Assembly: GCA_019747165.1 (NCBI GenBank)
Contig: JAIERC010000420.1
Location: forward strand, 1-12,068
Length of the DNA: 12,068 nt
From: Sphingomonas sp.
GTDB taxonomy: Bacteria; Pseudomonadota; Alphaproteobacteria; Sphingomonadales; Sphingomonadaceae
Reading direction: 5' to 3'
The position numbers were made by a program, and so were the translations under genes. A model generated the notes under the pieces. That model ran no database searches, was not told the origin of the DNA, and saw only the letters and a program-made list of their open reading frames with translations. Every line of letters starts with the position of its first letter. The first letter of the stretch is position 1. Below, one piece after another: positions 1-6,976 of this stretch.

Positions 1-203
1 TTGTTGATCAGCACGTCGATGGTACCGCCCAACTGATCAAGCGCTGCTTGCCACAGCGCCGCCGGGGCATCGGGACGGCTGAAATCGGCCGCGATTCCGC
101 TCGTCGTGCCATGACCGATCAGCGTGATTTCAGGCAAATCGAGCGCGTTGGCAATCGCTGCGCCAATGCCGCGCGACGAGCCGGTCAAGAGAATATTTTT
201 CAT
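1..203 (-). CDS. SDR family oxidoreductase, N-terminal part (cut by window edge)
   Basis: This is the first 67 codons of a short-chain dehydrogenase/reductase read leftwards; the rest lies outside the window. The protein opens with MKNILLTGSSRGIGAAIANA, which holds the TGxxxGIG dinucleotide-binding motif at residues 8-14. The visible part ends in DVLIN followed by a partial Asn codon, the beginning of the NNAG motif after strand 4. The stretch between strands 2 and 3 is short (GHGTTSGIAADFS), so the cofactor pocket is compact compared with typical SDRs. The start is the only ATG before the Rossmann strand; no strong Shine-Dalgarno sequence precedes it. It lies 83 bp downstream of the chemoreceptor genes in the same direction and could be read through from them. 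The substrate cannot be told from this fragment. Confidence 0.85.
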   Translation of the reverse strand, partial: MKNILLTGSSRGIGAAIANALDLPEITLIGHGTTSGIAADFSRPDAPAALWQAALDQLGGTIDVLIN

Positions 204-286
204 TCAAACGGTTTAGCGGTTCCCCGCCGGTTCGTCACCCCGGCGCGCGTTTCAATTGAGCCGACGCAACCGAATTGGCGGTGCCC

Positions 287-1657
287 TTAGGCCGCGACGC
301 TGGCCGAAAACGTATCGGCTGCGCCCTTCAACCCGCCTAGCCGATCATCGACTTCGCCAAAGGAGCGTTCCAGTGAATCGAAATCGCTGGCGACGGCTTC
401 GGTGTCCGCGCGGATCGTGGCGATGGTATGCGACATTGAATCGGCGGTCAGCGCAGTTTCGTCAACGCTGGCGGTGATTGCCGTCACGGTCTGCGCCTGC
501 GTTTCCATCGCGCGACGGATCTTGTCGGCAGAGGCTTGCACTTCGGCGACGGTTGATCGGATCGAACTCGTCGTCTCAACGCTTGATCGCGTGGCAGCCT
601 GAATTGCGGCGATTTTGCTGGCAATATCATCGGTTGCGCGGGCGGTTTGGTTGGCCAGGCTTTTCACTTCCTGCGCCACCACGGCAAAGCCGCGCCCGGC
701 ATCGCCAGCGCGTGCGGCTTCAATCGTCGCGTTGAGCGCCAGCAAGTTGGTCTGCCCGGCAATGTCGCGGATTAACCCCAGGATCGATTCGATCGATTTG
801 GCATGGTCGCTCAGCGCTTCCGACATGCCGACCGCAGCTCCCGCCTGGCCGCTTGCGCGCGTTGCGATGTCGGCCGCTGCTTCGACTTCTTGGCGGACAT
901 CTTCGATGGCATTGATCAGCCCGGCGGCGGTTTGCGCAGCCTCGCGCATCGCGAGCGCTGATTCCTCTGCAGCATTGGCGACTTCAGATGTTTTGCCCAG
1001 GATCCCGCGCGCCGAACGCGATGCATTTTGCGCCTGCACGCGGATCCGGTTGCCCAGCGCCGCCGTGCCTTCAATCGACGTGGCGATGCTCTCGCGAAAC
1101 TGCGCTGATCGGCTGCCGCGCTCCTCGCGGGCGAGCTGGGCATCCCGCATGCCAAGATGGGTGGTCATGACATCGGCCTCGACCAGCGCGAGCCGCTGGA
1201 CGATATCGGCCAGGTGCTGAATGCGCTGCGTATCGCCCCCCAGCTTGTCGGCAATGATCGCCAGCGTCCGGCTATGCGCCAGGCTGAGCGAGGACAGCAG
1301 CGCTGGCAGCGGAATCTTGCCTTCATGCGTTTCGCTGGCATGATTGAATGCCTTGCGCATCCATTTGTCGCTAAACGGATCAGCATATTTCAACCGCGTA
1401 TATTGCGCACTCTTCTGAACGCGCTGCGCCACAATGTCGTCGCTCAGCAGACTACGGATATGGGCCGTGACGTCGAGCGACAGATAATGCTGCCAAAACG
1501 CCCCGGCGATTTCCTCTTCCGATCCGGCGATCAGGCGCGAAATTTCTGCCGCGCCTGCGCCAATCGCCCCATCCCAGTCATAATCGCCAACGCATTGTGC
1601 GGCCGATCGTGCAGTACCGCTCCACCCCCCTAACGCCGTACGGTGCAGGTCTGCCAT
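287..1657 (-). CDS. Soluble globin-coupled-sensor-type methyl-accepting chemotaxis protein (456 aa)
   Basis: This is a chemoreceptor that would relay a signal to CheA/CheW. No transmembrane segment or HAMP domain is visible, so it should be cytoplasmic. Residues about 30-170 resemble the globin-coupled sensor (protoglobin) domain: FWQHYLS near 54-60, LKYADPFSDKW near 89-99, and ETHEGKIPLPALLSSLSLAH at 109-128, where His111 sits at the proximal heme-ligand position. Residues about 220-430 form the MCP coiled-coil hairpin, whose conserved tip is QTNLLALNATIEAARAGDAG (302-321). Glu231-Glu232 could be methylation sites. No C-terminal CheR/CheB docking pentapeptide is seen. A modest GAGG lies 11 bp before the ATG. 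The gene is 19 bp downstream of its paralogue, very likely in one operon. MCP function is sure; the globin fold and heme or oxygen sensing are inferred from motif spacing. Confidence 0.9.
   Translation of the reverse strand: MADLHRTALGGWSGTARSAAQCVGDYDWDGAIGAGAAEISRLIAGSEEEIAGAFWQHYLSLDVTAHIRSLLSDDIVAQRVQKSAQYTRLKYADPFSDKWMRKAFNHASETHEGKIPLPALLSSLSLAHSRTLAIIADKLGGDTQRIQHLADIVQRLALVEADVMTTHLGMRDAQLAREERGSRSAQFRESIATSIEGTAALGNRIRVQAQNASRSARGILGKTSEVANAAEESALAMREAAQTAAGLINAIEDVRQEVEAAADIATRASGQAGAAVGMSEALSDHAKSIESILGLIRDIAGQTNLLALNATIEAARAGDAGRGFAVVAQEVKSLANQTARATDDIASKIAAIQAATRSSVETTSSIRSTVAEVQASADKIRRAMETQAQTVTAITASVDETALTADSMSHTIATIRADTEAVASDFDSLERSFGEVDDRLGGLKGAADTFSASVAA
383..997 (-). repeat. 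Duplicated MCP signalling-domain segment, copy 1
   Basis: This 615-bp stretch encodes residues 221-425 of the downstream chemoreceptor. It aligns without gaps to 1773-2387 of the upstream paralogue, with 17 amino-acid differences in 205 by eye. DNA identity is also high, with most changes at silent sites. It marks a tandem duplication, possibly homogenised later by gene conversion. Confidence 0.9.
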
Positions 1658-1676
1658 GCCGAAATAATCCTCTTCG

Positions 1677-3035
1677 TTACGCCGCCACTTTCGAAATGAA
1701 GTCGCTAGCAGTCGTCTTCAGGGTGCCGAGTTGGGCGTCAAAGGCATCAAAGCCCAGACCGACCCGGTCGATATCGCTGGCGACAGTTTCGGTATCCGCA
1801 CGGATCGCGGCGATCGTGTGCGACATTGAATCGGCGGCCAGGGCGGTTTCATCGACGCTGGCAGTGATTGCGGTGACGGTCTGCGCCTGCATTTCCATCG
1901 CGCGGCGGATTTTCTCGGCCGATGCCTGTACTTCGGCAACGGTGGATCGAATTGACGCATTGGTTTCAACTGTGGAGCGTGTGGCCGACTGAATTGCGGC
2001 GATTTTGCCGGCAATGTCATCGGTTGCGCGCGCGGTCTGGTTGGCGAGGCTCTTCACCTCTTGTGCAACGACAGCAAAGCCGCGCCCGGCATCGCCAGCG
2101 CGGGCTGCCTCGATTGTGGCGTTGAGGGCCAGCAAGTTGGTCTGCCCGGCAATGTCGCGGATCAGCCCCAGGATCGATTCGATCGATTTGGCGTGGTCGC
2201 TCAGCGTTTCGGACATGCCAACGGCTGCCCCCGCTTGGCCGCTGGCGCGGGTGGCGATGTCGGCGGCGGCTTCAACTTCACTCCGCGCATCTTCAATGGC
2301 GCGGATCAGCCCGGCGGCGGTTTGTGCCGCTTCGCGCATCGCGACGGCCGATTGTTCAGCAGCGGCTGCAACTTCGGATGTCTTGCCCAGCATACCGCGG
2401 GTTGAACTGGAAGTACGGCTCGCCTGGGCGCGCAGCGCGCCGCCTTCATGGCTGACGCTTTCGACCATTTTGGCAATGCCATCGCGGAATTCGCCAGCCA
2501 GCCGGTCGCGGGCGACGCCAGCGCTGTGGTCGCGATAGGCGTTATAGATTGCCACGGTGATCTCGCCTTCCAGCGCGGACAGCCGCAGCAGCGTATCAAT
2601 CAGCGAAGGCAATTTGGGGTCGGCGCGGTCGATCCGGCGCATCAAAATGTCGAGCGCGGCGCGGTCGCTGGCGTTGATCATCGACAACAAGGCCATTGGC
2701 GTTACCCCGCCGACATAGGCAGAGGCAACCGATCGCTCGATCGATTCGACCCAGTCTCGTCCGCTGGTGTTCAGGAAACGGTTGCGCAAAAAAGTAACGC
2801 CAAGGTCGATCATTTTGGCGGTTTCATGAGGCGCCCAGGTGCGTTCATCGGCAAAGCAGCGCAGCCATTGCTGCCAATAGGCTTCGGAAACGACGGAAAT
2901 TTCCGCCTCCAACGATGCCCAAACGTCCCTGCTGGCAGCGGCCAGCGATCCGTCGAAATCAAATACCCGCAATCGCGCAGACAAATCGATTGCAGCGGCA
3001 ACGGTGCCAATCGCGGGCAAATCATGGCTATTCAA
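1677..3035 (-). CDS. Soluble methyl-accepting chemotaxis protein, paralogue lacking the globin proximal His (452 aa)
   Basis: This is a second membrane-free chemoreceptor and the first gene of the pair. Its signalling hairpin (tip QTNLLALNATIEAARAGDAG, residues 298-317) matches the downstream paralogue at 188 of 205 aligned positions by eye. The N-terminal sensor half is strongly diverged but can be aligned through YWQQWL and the TPMALLSM helix. Where the paralogue has His111, this protein has Tyr107 (VASAYVGGVTPMALL), so heme binding of the usual globin type is doubtful. I chose the TTG at 3035 over the ATG at 3059 because GGAGG lies 7 bases before the TTG, inside what would otherwise be coding sequence. 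A possible methylation pair is Glu227-Gln228. The MCP assignment is certain; the ligand is unknown, and a degenerate globin or another helical sensor both remain possible. Confidence 0.9.
   Translation of the reverse strand: MNSHDLPAIGTVAAAIDLSARLRVFDFDGSLAAASRDVWASLEAEISVVSEAYWQQWLRCFADERTWAPHETAKMIDLGVTFLRNRFLNTSGRDWVESIERSVASAYVGGVTPMALLSMINASDRAALDILMRRIDRADPKLPSLIDTLLRLSALEGEITVAIYNAYRDHSAGVARDRLAGEFRDGIAKMVESVSHEGGALRAQASRTSSSTRGMLGKTSEVAAAAEQSAVAMREAAQTAAGLIRAIEDARSEVEAAADIATRASGQAGAAVGMSETLSDHAKSIESILGLIRDIAGQTNLLALNATIEAARAGDAGRGFAVVAQEVKSLANQTARATDDIAGKIAAIQSATRSTVETNASIRSTVAEVQASAEKIRRAMEMQAQTVTAITASVDETALAADSMSHTIAAIRADTETVASDIDRVGLGFDAFDAQLGTLKTTASDFISKVAA
1773..2387 (-). repeat. 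Duplicated MCP signalling-domain segment, copy 2
   Basis: This is the partner of the segment at 383-997, in direct orientation about 1.4 kb apart. Sequence outside the segment, covering the sensor halves and the last 30 residues, is much more diverged. Recombination between the copies would delete one gene and produce a hybrid receptor. Confidence 0.9.
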
Positions 3036-3042
3036 GGAAATA

Positions 3043-3047
3043 CCTCC
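3043..3047 (-). promoter_or_regulatory. Ribosome binding site GGAGG for the upstream chemoreceptor
   Basis: The minus strand reads GGAGG, then TATTTCC, then TTG. The 7-base spacing to the TTG at 3035 makes that the likely start. The in-frame ATG at 3059 would place this perfect site inside the gene. Confidence 0.8.
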
Positions 3048-3109
3048 ATGCTGACGCACCCAGGAACGCGGCGAGTCACAAACTCAAAGCCGGGCCTATC
3101 CGGATTTGG

Positions 3110-3124
3110 TTAAGGGCTGGTTAG
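3110..3124 (-). promoter_or_regulatory. CtrA-box-like motif upstream of the chemoreceptor operon
   Basis: The minus strand reads CTAA-CCAGCCC-TTAA, one mismatch from the alphaproteobacterial CtrA consensus TTAA-N7-TTAA. It lies 75 bp upstream of the TTG start of the first chemoreceptor, in the gap shared with sdhC. CtrA commonly controls flagellar and chemotaxis genes in alphaproteobacteria. The match is seen directly; binding is inferred. Confidence 0.4.
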
Positions 3125-3144
3125 GAAGCGGGCGTGGCGCGCCG

Positions 3145-3171
3145 TTTTTCGGCAATCGCGGCATTGATAAT
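3145..3171 (+). promoter_or_regulatory. Weak candidate promoter for sdhCDA
   Basis: GATAAT at 3166-3171 matches the -10 consensus at five of six bases and is preceded by TT. The upstream T-rich stretch at 3145-3150 is a poor -35 with short spacing. This is the best -10 seen in the 223-bp gap between the chemoreceptor operon and sdhC. It would give a leader of about 80 bases. Confidence 0.22.
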
Positions 3172-3197
3172 GCAGATGATTTCAAACCAGCCCTTGT

Positions 3198-3218
3198 GCC
3201 GGGTTGCATCGGCCCGGC
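3198..3218 (+). other. Hairpin in the presumed sdhC leader
   Basis: GCCGGG (3198-3203) and CCCGGC (3213-3218) can pair as a 6-bp GC stem around a 9-base loop. It lies 40 bases before the sdhC start and has no T run, so it is not a terminator. Any role in leader stability is a guess. Confidence 0.3.
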
Positions 3219-3246
3219 TCACGGCTAATACGGCGGCACAGCAAGC

Positions 3247-3251
3247 AAGGA
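3247..3251 (+). promoter_or_regulatory. Ribosome binding site AAGGA setting the TTG start of sdhC
   Basis: AAGGA is followed by the 7-base spacer TTCCGTC and then TTG at 3259. The next ATG, at 3328, would remove the conserved SPHLTIWKW segment, so the TTG start is preferred. Confidence 0.75.
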
Positions 3252-3258
3252 TTCCGTC

Positions 3259-3675
3259 TTGGCCACCCAACCCTCTGCGACCCGCCCGCGCTCGCCGCAC
3301 CTCACCATCTGGAAATGGGGCCCGCACATGCTGGTCTCGATCCTGCACCGGGCGACCGGAGACGGGATGGCGACAGTGGGTACGGTGCTGTTCGTCTGGT
3401 GGCTGGCCGCCCTTGCCGGTGGCGAGGCGACCTATGCGCAGTTTTTGGACATTTTCACGGTGCAGTCCGGCGCGCTCAACGGGGTCGGCTATGTGTTCGG
3501 CATTGGCCTCACTTTTGCTTTTTTCCAGCATATGGCCAGCGGCATCCGCCATTTGCTGCTTGATACCGGGGCCGGATTTGAATTGAAGACCAACAAGCTC
3601 TGGGCACAATCGACGATGGTCGTATCGGTGGTGCTGACGGTTGCCTATTGGGCCTATTTGCTGGCGGGGAAATAA
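3259..3675 (+). CDS. sdhC: Succinate dehydrogenase cytochrome b556 subunit
   Basis: SdhC is one of two membrane anchors of respiratory complex II, which passes electrons from succinate to ubiquinone and helps bind heme b. The 138-aa protein carries the family signature RPRSPHLTIWKW (residues 10-20) and SILHRATG (27-34), which contributes to the quinone site. It also has HMASGIRHLLLDTG (91-104), where His91 matches the heme b axial ligand of E. coli SdhC (His84). Three hydrophobic segments are visible, at about 38-54, 75-95 and 118-136. The start is TTG, supported by AAGGA 7 bases upstream and by the conserved N-terminus. It is the first gene of sdhCDA, with sdhD beginning 2 bases after its stop. 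Length and motifs are normal for the family. Confidence 0.95.
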   Translation: MATQPSATRPRSPHLTIWKWGPHMLVSILHRATGDGMATVGTVLFVWWLAALAGGEATYAQFLDIFTVQSGALNGVGYVFGIGLTFAFFQHMASGIRHLLLDTGAGFELKTNKLWAQSTMVVSVVLTVAYWAYLLAGK

Positions 3676-3677
3676 TC

Positions 3678-4070
3678 ATGGGTAGCGGAACCGAACTCGG
3701 CCGCGTGCGCGGCCTTGGCTCGTCCAACGAAGGCGCGCATCACTGGTGGCACCAACGGCTGACGGCCGGTGGCAATCTGGTGCTGATGCTGTGGTTCTTT
3801 GCCTCGATGGCACGGCTCCCGCAGCATGATTATGTCACGCTGAAGCTCTGGCTATCCAGCCCGCTCGCTGCCATTCCGATGATCCTGCTCGTCGCCAGCA
3901 CCTTTTATCATTTCCGCATGGGCTTGCAGGTGCTGATTGAGGATTATGCGCACGGCGCGATGCGCGTTGCGCTGATGGTGCTGCTGAGCTTTTTCACGCT
4001 TGGTGCTGCCACTATCGCCATCTTCTCGATCCTGAAAATCGCTTTCGTTGCCGGAGCACCGCTCGCATGA
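3678..4070 (+). CDS. sdhD: Succinate dehydrogenase hydrophobic membrane anchor subunit
   Basis: SdhD is the second membrane anchor of complex II and, with SdhC, forms the heme b and ubiquinone pocket. The 130-aa protein has the alphaproteobacterial motifs HHWWHQRLTA (21-30) and YHFRMGLQVLIEDYAHG (77-93). His78 lies where the heme-ligand histidine is expected, and the DY pair (89-90) is the quinone-site region. Three hydrophobic segments are visible, near 33-46, 62-78 and 97-124. GGGGA sits 7 bases before the chosen ATG; a longer in-frame TTG at 3648 would overlap sdhC and is not needed. The stop overlaps the sdhA start as ATGA, which suggests translational coupling. No anomalies are seen. Confidence 0.95.
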   Translation: MGSGTELGRVRGLGSSNEGAHHWWHQRLTAGGNLVLMLWFFASMARLPQHDYVTLKLWLSSPLAAIPMILLVASTFYHFRMGLQVLIEDYAHGAMRVALMVLLSFFTLGAATIAIFSILKIAFVAGAPLA

Positions 4071-5869
4071 CCGCTGCCTATAAGATCATCGATCACACTT
4101 ATGACGCGGTTGTCGTCGGCGCGGGCGGCTCGGGCCTGCGCGCGACAATGGGGATCGCCGAAAGCGGCCTGAAAACGGCGTGCATCACCAAGGTGTTCCC
4201 GACGCGCAGCCATACCGTGGCGGCGCAAGGGGGAATCGCTGCATCGCTTGGCAATATGGGGCCGGACCACTGGACCTGGCACATGTACGACACCGTCAAG
4301 GGCTCCGACTGGCTCGGCGACCAGGACGCGATCGAATATCTCTGCCGCGAGGCGCCCGCCGCAGTTTACGAGCTTGAGCACGCAGGCGTGCCGTTCAGCC
4401 GCACTGAAGAGGGCAAAATCTATCAGCGCCCGTTCGGCGGCATGATGCAGAATATGGGCGAGGGGCCACCAGCACAGCGCACGTGTGCTGCTGCTGACCG
4501 CACGGGCCATGCTATGCTCCACGCGCTGTACCAGCAGAGCCTGAAGTACGACGCGGACTTCTTCATCGAATATTTCGCGCTCGATCTGATCATGGAGAAC
4601 GGCGTCTGTCGGGGCGTGATTGCGCTGTGCATGGACGACGGATCGATCCACCGTTTCCGCAGCCACCAGACCGTTCTGGCGACCGGCGGCTATGGCCGCT
4701 GCTATTTCTCCGCGACCTCGGCCCATACCTGCACCGGCGACGGTGGCGGCATGGTGCTGCGCGCCGGCCTGCCGCTGCAGGACATGGAGTTCGTCCAGTT
4801 CCACCCGACCGGTATTTATGGCGCCGGCGTGCTGATCACCGAAGGTGCGCGCGGCGAGGGCGGATACCTCACCAATAGCGAAGGCGAGCGCTTCATGGAG
4901 CGCTATGCCCCGAGCGCCAAGGACCTGGCCTCGCGCGACGTCGTGTCGCGCTCAATGGCGATGGAAATCCGCGAAGGGCGCGGCGTCGGCAAGGAGAAGG
5001 ACCATATCTATCTCCACCTCGACCATATCGATCCCAAGGTGCTGGCCGAGCGGTTGCCGGGCATCACCGAAACCGGCAAGATCTTCGCCGGCGTCGATCT
5101 GACGCGTCAGCCGTTACCGGTCGCGCCGACGGTGCATTATAATATGGGCGGCATCCCGTGTAACTTCCACGGCGAGGTCGTGAACCTGAAGGACGGCAAC
5201 CCCGACAGCGTCGTCCCCGGCCTGTTCGCGGTGGGCGAGGCGGCCTGCGTCTCGGTCCACGGCGCCAATCGCCTGGGTTCCAACTCGCTGATCGATCTGG
5301 TGGTGTTCGGTCGCGCGACCGGCAAGCGCATTGCCGAAATCACCAAGCCGCAGGGCGCGCACAACCCGCTGCCCAAGGGATCGGAAGAACTGGCGCTCGG
5401 TCGCCTGGATCATTTCCGCAACGCCAAGGGTAGCAAGACGACCGCGCAGATTCGCGGCGAAATGCAGCGCACGATGCAGAAAAACTGCGCCGTGTTCCGC
5501 GACAACGCGCTGCTGGCAGAGGGCAAGGCGAAGATCGGCGAGATTTATGCCTCGATGGCCGATGTCGGCATCGTCGATCGCTCGCTGATCTGGAACACTG
5601 ATCTGGTCGAAACGCTCGAACTCGATAATCTCATCGCCCAGGCGGTCGTGACGGTAAATTCCGCCGCCAATCGCGAAGAATCCCGCGGTGCGCACGTCAA
5701 CGAAGACTTCCCCAATCGTGATGATGCCAATTGGATGAAGCACACGATCGCGACCTTCGACGGCTGGGGCGGCAAAGGCGGCGCGGTCGCGATCGATTAC
5801 CGACCGGTGCATGATTACACGCTGACCGACGATATTGAGTATATCAAGCCGAAGAAGCGGGTTTATTGA
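4067..5869 (+). CDS. sdhA: Succinate dehydrogenase flavoprotein subunit
   Basis: SdhA oxidises succinate to fumarate with covalent FAD on the cytoplasmic face of complex II, linking the TCA cycle to the quinone pool. The 600-aa protein is full length. The FAD-binding VVVGAGGSGLRA is at 15-26, and TRSHTVAAQGG includes His49, the residue expected to carry FAD. QFHPTGIYGAG has His246, ITEGARGEGG follows at 257-266, and SRDVVSR has Arg290. TVHYNMGG has His357 and HGANRLGSNSL has Arg402. These correspond to the substrate and proton-transfer residues of the E. coli enzyme. The C-terminal capping segment ends in YIKPKKRVY. Its start overlaps the sdhD stop by 4 bases. Codon use is strongly C/G-ending, as expected for a highly expressed core gene. 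Unusually, sdhB does not follow; it lies about 5.4 kb downstream. Confidence 0.98.
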   Translation: MTAAYKIIDHTYDAVVVGAGGSGLRATMGIAESGLKTACITKVFPTRSHTVAAQGGIAASLGNMGPDHWTWHMYDTVKGSDWLGDQDAIEYLCREAPAAVYELEHAGVPFSRTEEGKIYQRPFGGMMQNMGEGPPAQRTCAAADRTGHAMLHALYQQSLKYDADFFIEYFALDLIMENGVCRGVIALCMDDGSIHRFRSHQTVLATGGYGRCYFSATSAHTCTGDGGGMVLRAGLPLQDMEFVQFHPTGIYGAGVLITEGARGEGGYLTNSEGERFMERYAPSAKDLASRDVVSRSMAMEIREGRGVGKEKDHIYLHLDHIDPKVLAERLPGITETGKIFAGVDLTRQPLPVAPTVHYNMGGIPCNFHGEVVNLKDGNPDSVVPGLFAVGEAACVSVHGANRLGSNSLIDLVVFGRATGKRIAEITKPQGAHNPLPKGSEELALGRLDHFRNAKGSKTTAQIRGEMQRTMQKNCAVFRDNALLAEGKAKIGEIYASMADVGIVDRSLIWNTDLVETLELDNLIAQAVVTVNSAANREESRGAHVNEDFPNRDDANWMKHTIATFDGWGGKGGAVAIDYRPVHDYTLTDDIEYIKPKKRVY

Positions 5870-5870
5870 T

Positions 5871-6644
5871 TTGAGTGAGCCGGGGGGCAGCGACCAAAAA
5901 CCACGAACCCGGCTCCCGCGTCTGGTGCTGACACGTGTCGAGCGACGGGCGTTCATGCTCGAAATGGTGAGCGTTGTATTCGGCGTCCTGATCGCGCTCG
6001 CGGTGAACGAGGCGGTCCAGAACTGGCACTGGGCCGAAGATGTGGCCGAGGCGCGCGCCGGCATTTACGAAGAAATTCGTTACAACAATGACTGGATGGC
6101 GTTTCGGGTGATGCTCCGGCCGTGTCTTGATTCACAGCTCGAGCAGGCCCGTGCAGCAGTGGAGGCGTTGGCAGCAGGAAAGGCAACCCGAGCCAGTGCG
6201 TTGGCCGATCGGGTCATCGGCGGCCGTCTCGACAACCAGAATTGGCAAGCGTTGCGAACGTCGTCGACCTTTGAGCACCTCCCTGACCAGGAGCGACGCC
6301 GACTGGGTGAATATTACAGCCAGCTTGATGATCTGCGTGAATGGACTAGCGAAGAAGGTCGGGCATGGCGCGAGCTATCGCTGATCAATTTCGCACCGAA
6401 CACGATCGAGCGATCGGACATTTCACGGATGCGCCTTGCAATCAAAAACGCGGAGGTGTTCGGTGAGGTGATCGGACGTAATTCGGCCAACCAGCTCGCT
6501 CGCGCGCAACGGTTTGTTCCGGCTCCCTTGCTGGCCAAGGCACCGCGCTATGCCCGTTTCGTCGAACGGATCAAAGCCGCCTGCGGCCAGTTCGGCCAGC
6601 GACCGCAAGACCTCGATGCTGCCGTGCGCCAGGCGCAACCTTGA
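5871..6644 (+). CDS. Hypothetical single-pass membrane protein downstream of sdhA (257 aa)
   Basis: I do not recognise a named family. A basic N-terminus (RTRLPRLVLTRVERRA) leads into one hydrophobic segment, VSVVFGVLIALAVNEAV, near residues 33-49. A largely helical, charged C-terminal part of about 200 residues follows. The pattern of arginines before the helix suggests a cytoplasmic N-terminus and a periplasmic body. Proteins with this one-helix layout followed by NE/EQ and a helical domain are common hypotheticals in sphingomonads (recollection, not checked). The TTG at 5871, one base after the sdhA stop, is the proposed start; an ATG at 5955, just before the helix, is the alternative and neither has a strong Shine-Dalgarno sequence. 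Tight spacing suggests co-transcription with sdhCDA. Codon use is less biased than in sdhA. Function is unknown. Confidence 0.75.
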   Translation: MSEPGGSDQKPRTRLPRLVLTRVERRAFMLEMVSVVFGVLIALAVNEAVQNWHWAEDVAEARAGIYEEIRYNNDWMAFRVMLRPCLDSQLEQARAAVEALAAGKATRASALADRVIGGRLDNQNWQALRTSSTFEHLPDQERRRLGEYYSQLDDLREWTSEEGRAWRELSLINFAPNTIERSDISRMRLAIKNAEVFGEVIGRNSANQLARAQRFVPAPLLAKAPRYARFVERIKAACGQFGQRPQDLDAAVRQAQP

Positions 6645-6682
6645 TTAACGGCGCGAACGGCCCGGTCGTACCAGCCTACACC

Positions 6683-6924
6683 CTCCAGCCGATCCGCCAG
6701 CCACATCTTGATCAACGCCTGCCGCGTCACGCCGCGACGCTTGGCCTGAATATCCGGTTAGCCGATCATTTTTTCGGCGTCCCAACAACGTCGTTCTTCG
6801 GGGAGTGAACCAGCCGCGCACTCGACCAGTCGATCCAATGGTCGATATCTTCGCCATTATCGAACATCTCATCAATTTCTTCGGCAGTTATAGGCCATTT
6901 CTTCGCTGGATCGAAGTCGAACAT
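6683..6924 (-). pseudogene. Decayed CopG/ribbon-helix-helix-type antitoxin relic
   Basis: The minus strand from ATG 6924 encodes 52 residues, including PITAEEIDEMFDNGEDIDHW, typical of the N-terminus of CopG-family antitoxins that pair with BrnT-like toxins. The frame then stops at TGA 6766-6768. In another frame, 6757-6683 encodes DIQAKRRGVTRQALIKMWLA and then DRLE, which matches the usual C-terminal helices (xLGVTRQSLIKxWIAERLE). The region that should join them, the DNA-binding strand (VNVDFP-like), is missing, so both a small deletion and a frameshift have occurred. Its 3' end runs up to the end of the membrane-protein gene on the other strand. No toxin gene or remnant could be read on either side. 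Family assignment is from memory of the motifs; inactivation is seen directly. The 52-aa ORF might still be expressed. Confidence 0.65.
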
Positions 6925-6976
6925 GGTGCATTGAATAGTGTGAAAAAGCTATAATTTCTGCTCAATCCAATCCCCG

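Noticed and set aside
225..245. CGCCGG/CCGGCG hairpin after the chemoreceptor operon as a terminator
   Set aside because: It has a 6-bp stem but no T run in the direction of transcription, so termination cannot be supported.
615..3113. Plus-strand open frames of 177-221 codons across the chemoreceptor genes
   Set aside because: They repeat in both paralogues because the DNA is duplicated, have low-complexity composition, and oppose clear MCP coding sequence.
3121..3609. Minus-strand frame of 162 codons over sdhC
   Set aside because: It lies opposite a certain sdhC gene and shows no family motifs.
3944..6064. Long minus-strand open frames of 286 and 316 codons opposite sdhD/sdhA
   Set aside because: They mirror the highly G/C-ending codons of sdhA and have no recognisable protein motifs; the plus-strand genes are unambiguous.
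6950..6955. Perfect TATAAT on the plus strand
   Set aside because: There is no acceptable -35 at 16-18 bases; the TTGACA-based candidate just downstream fits the next gene better.
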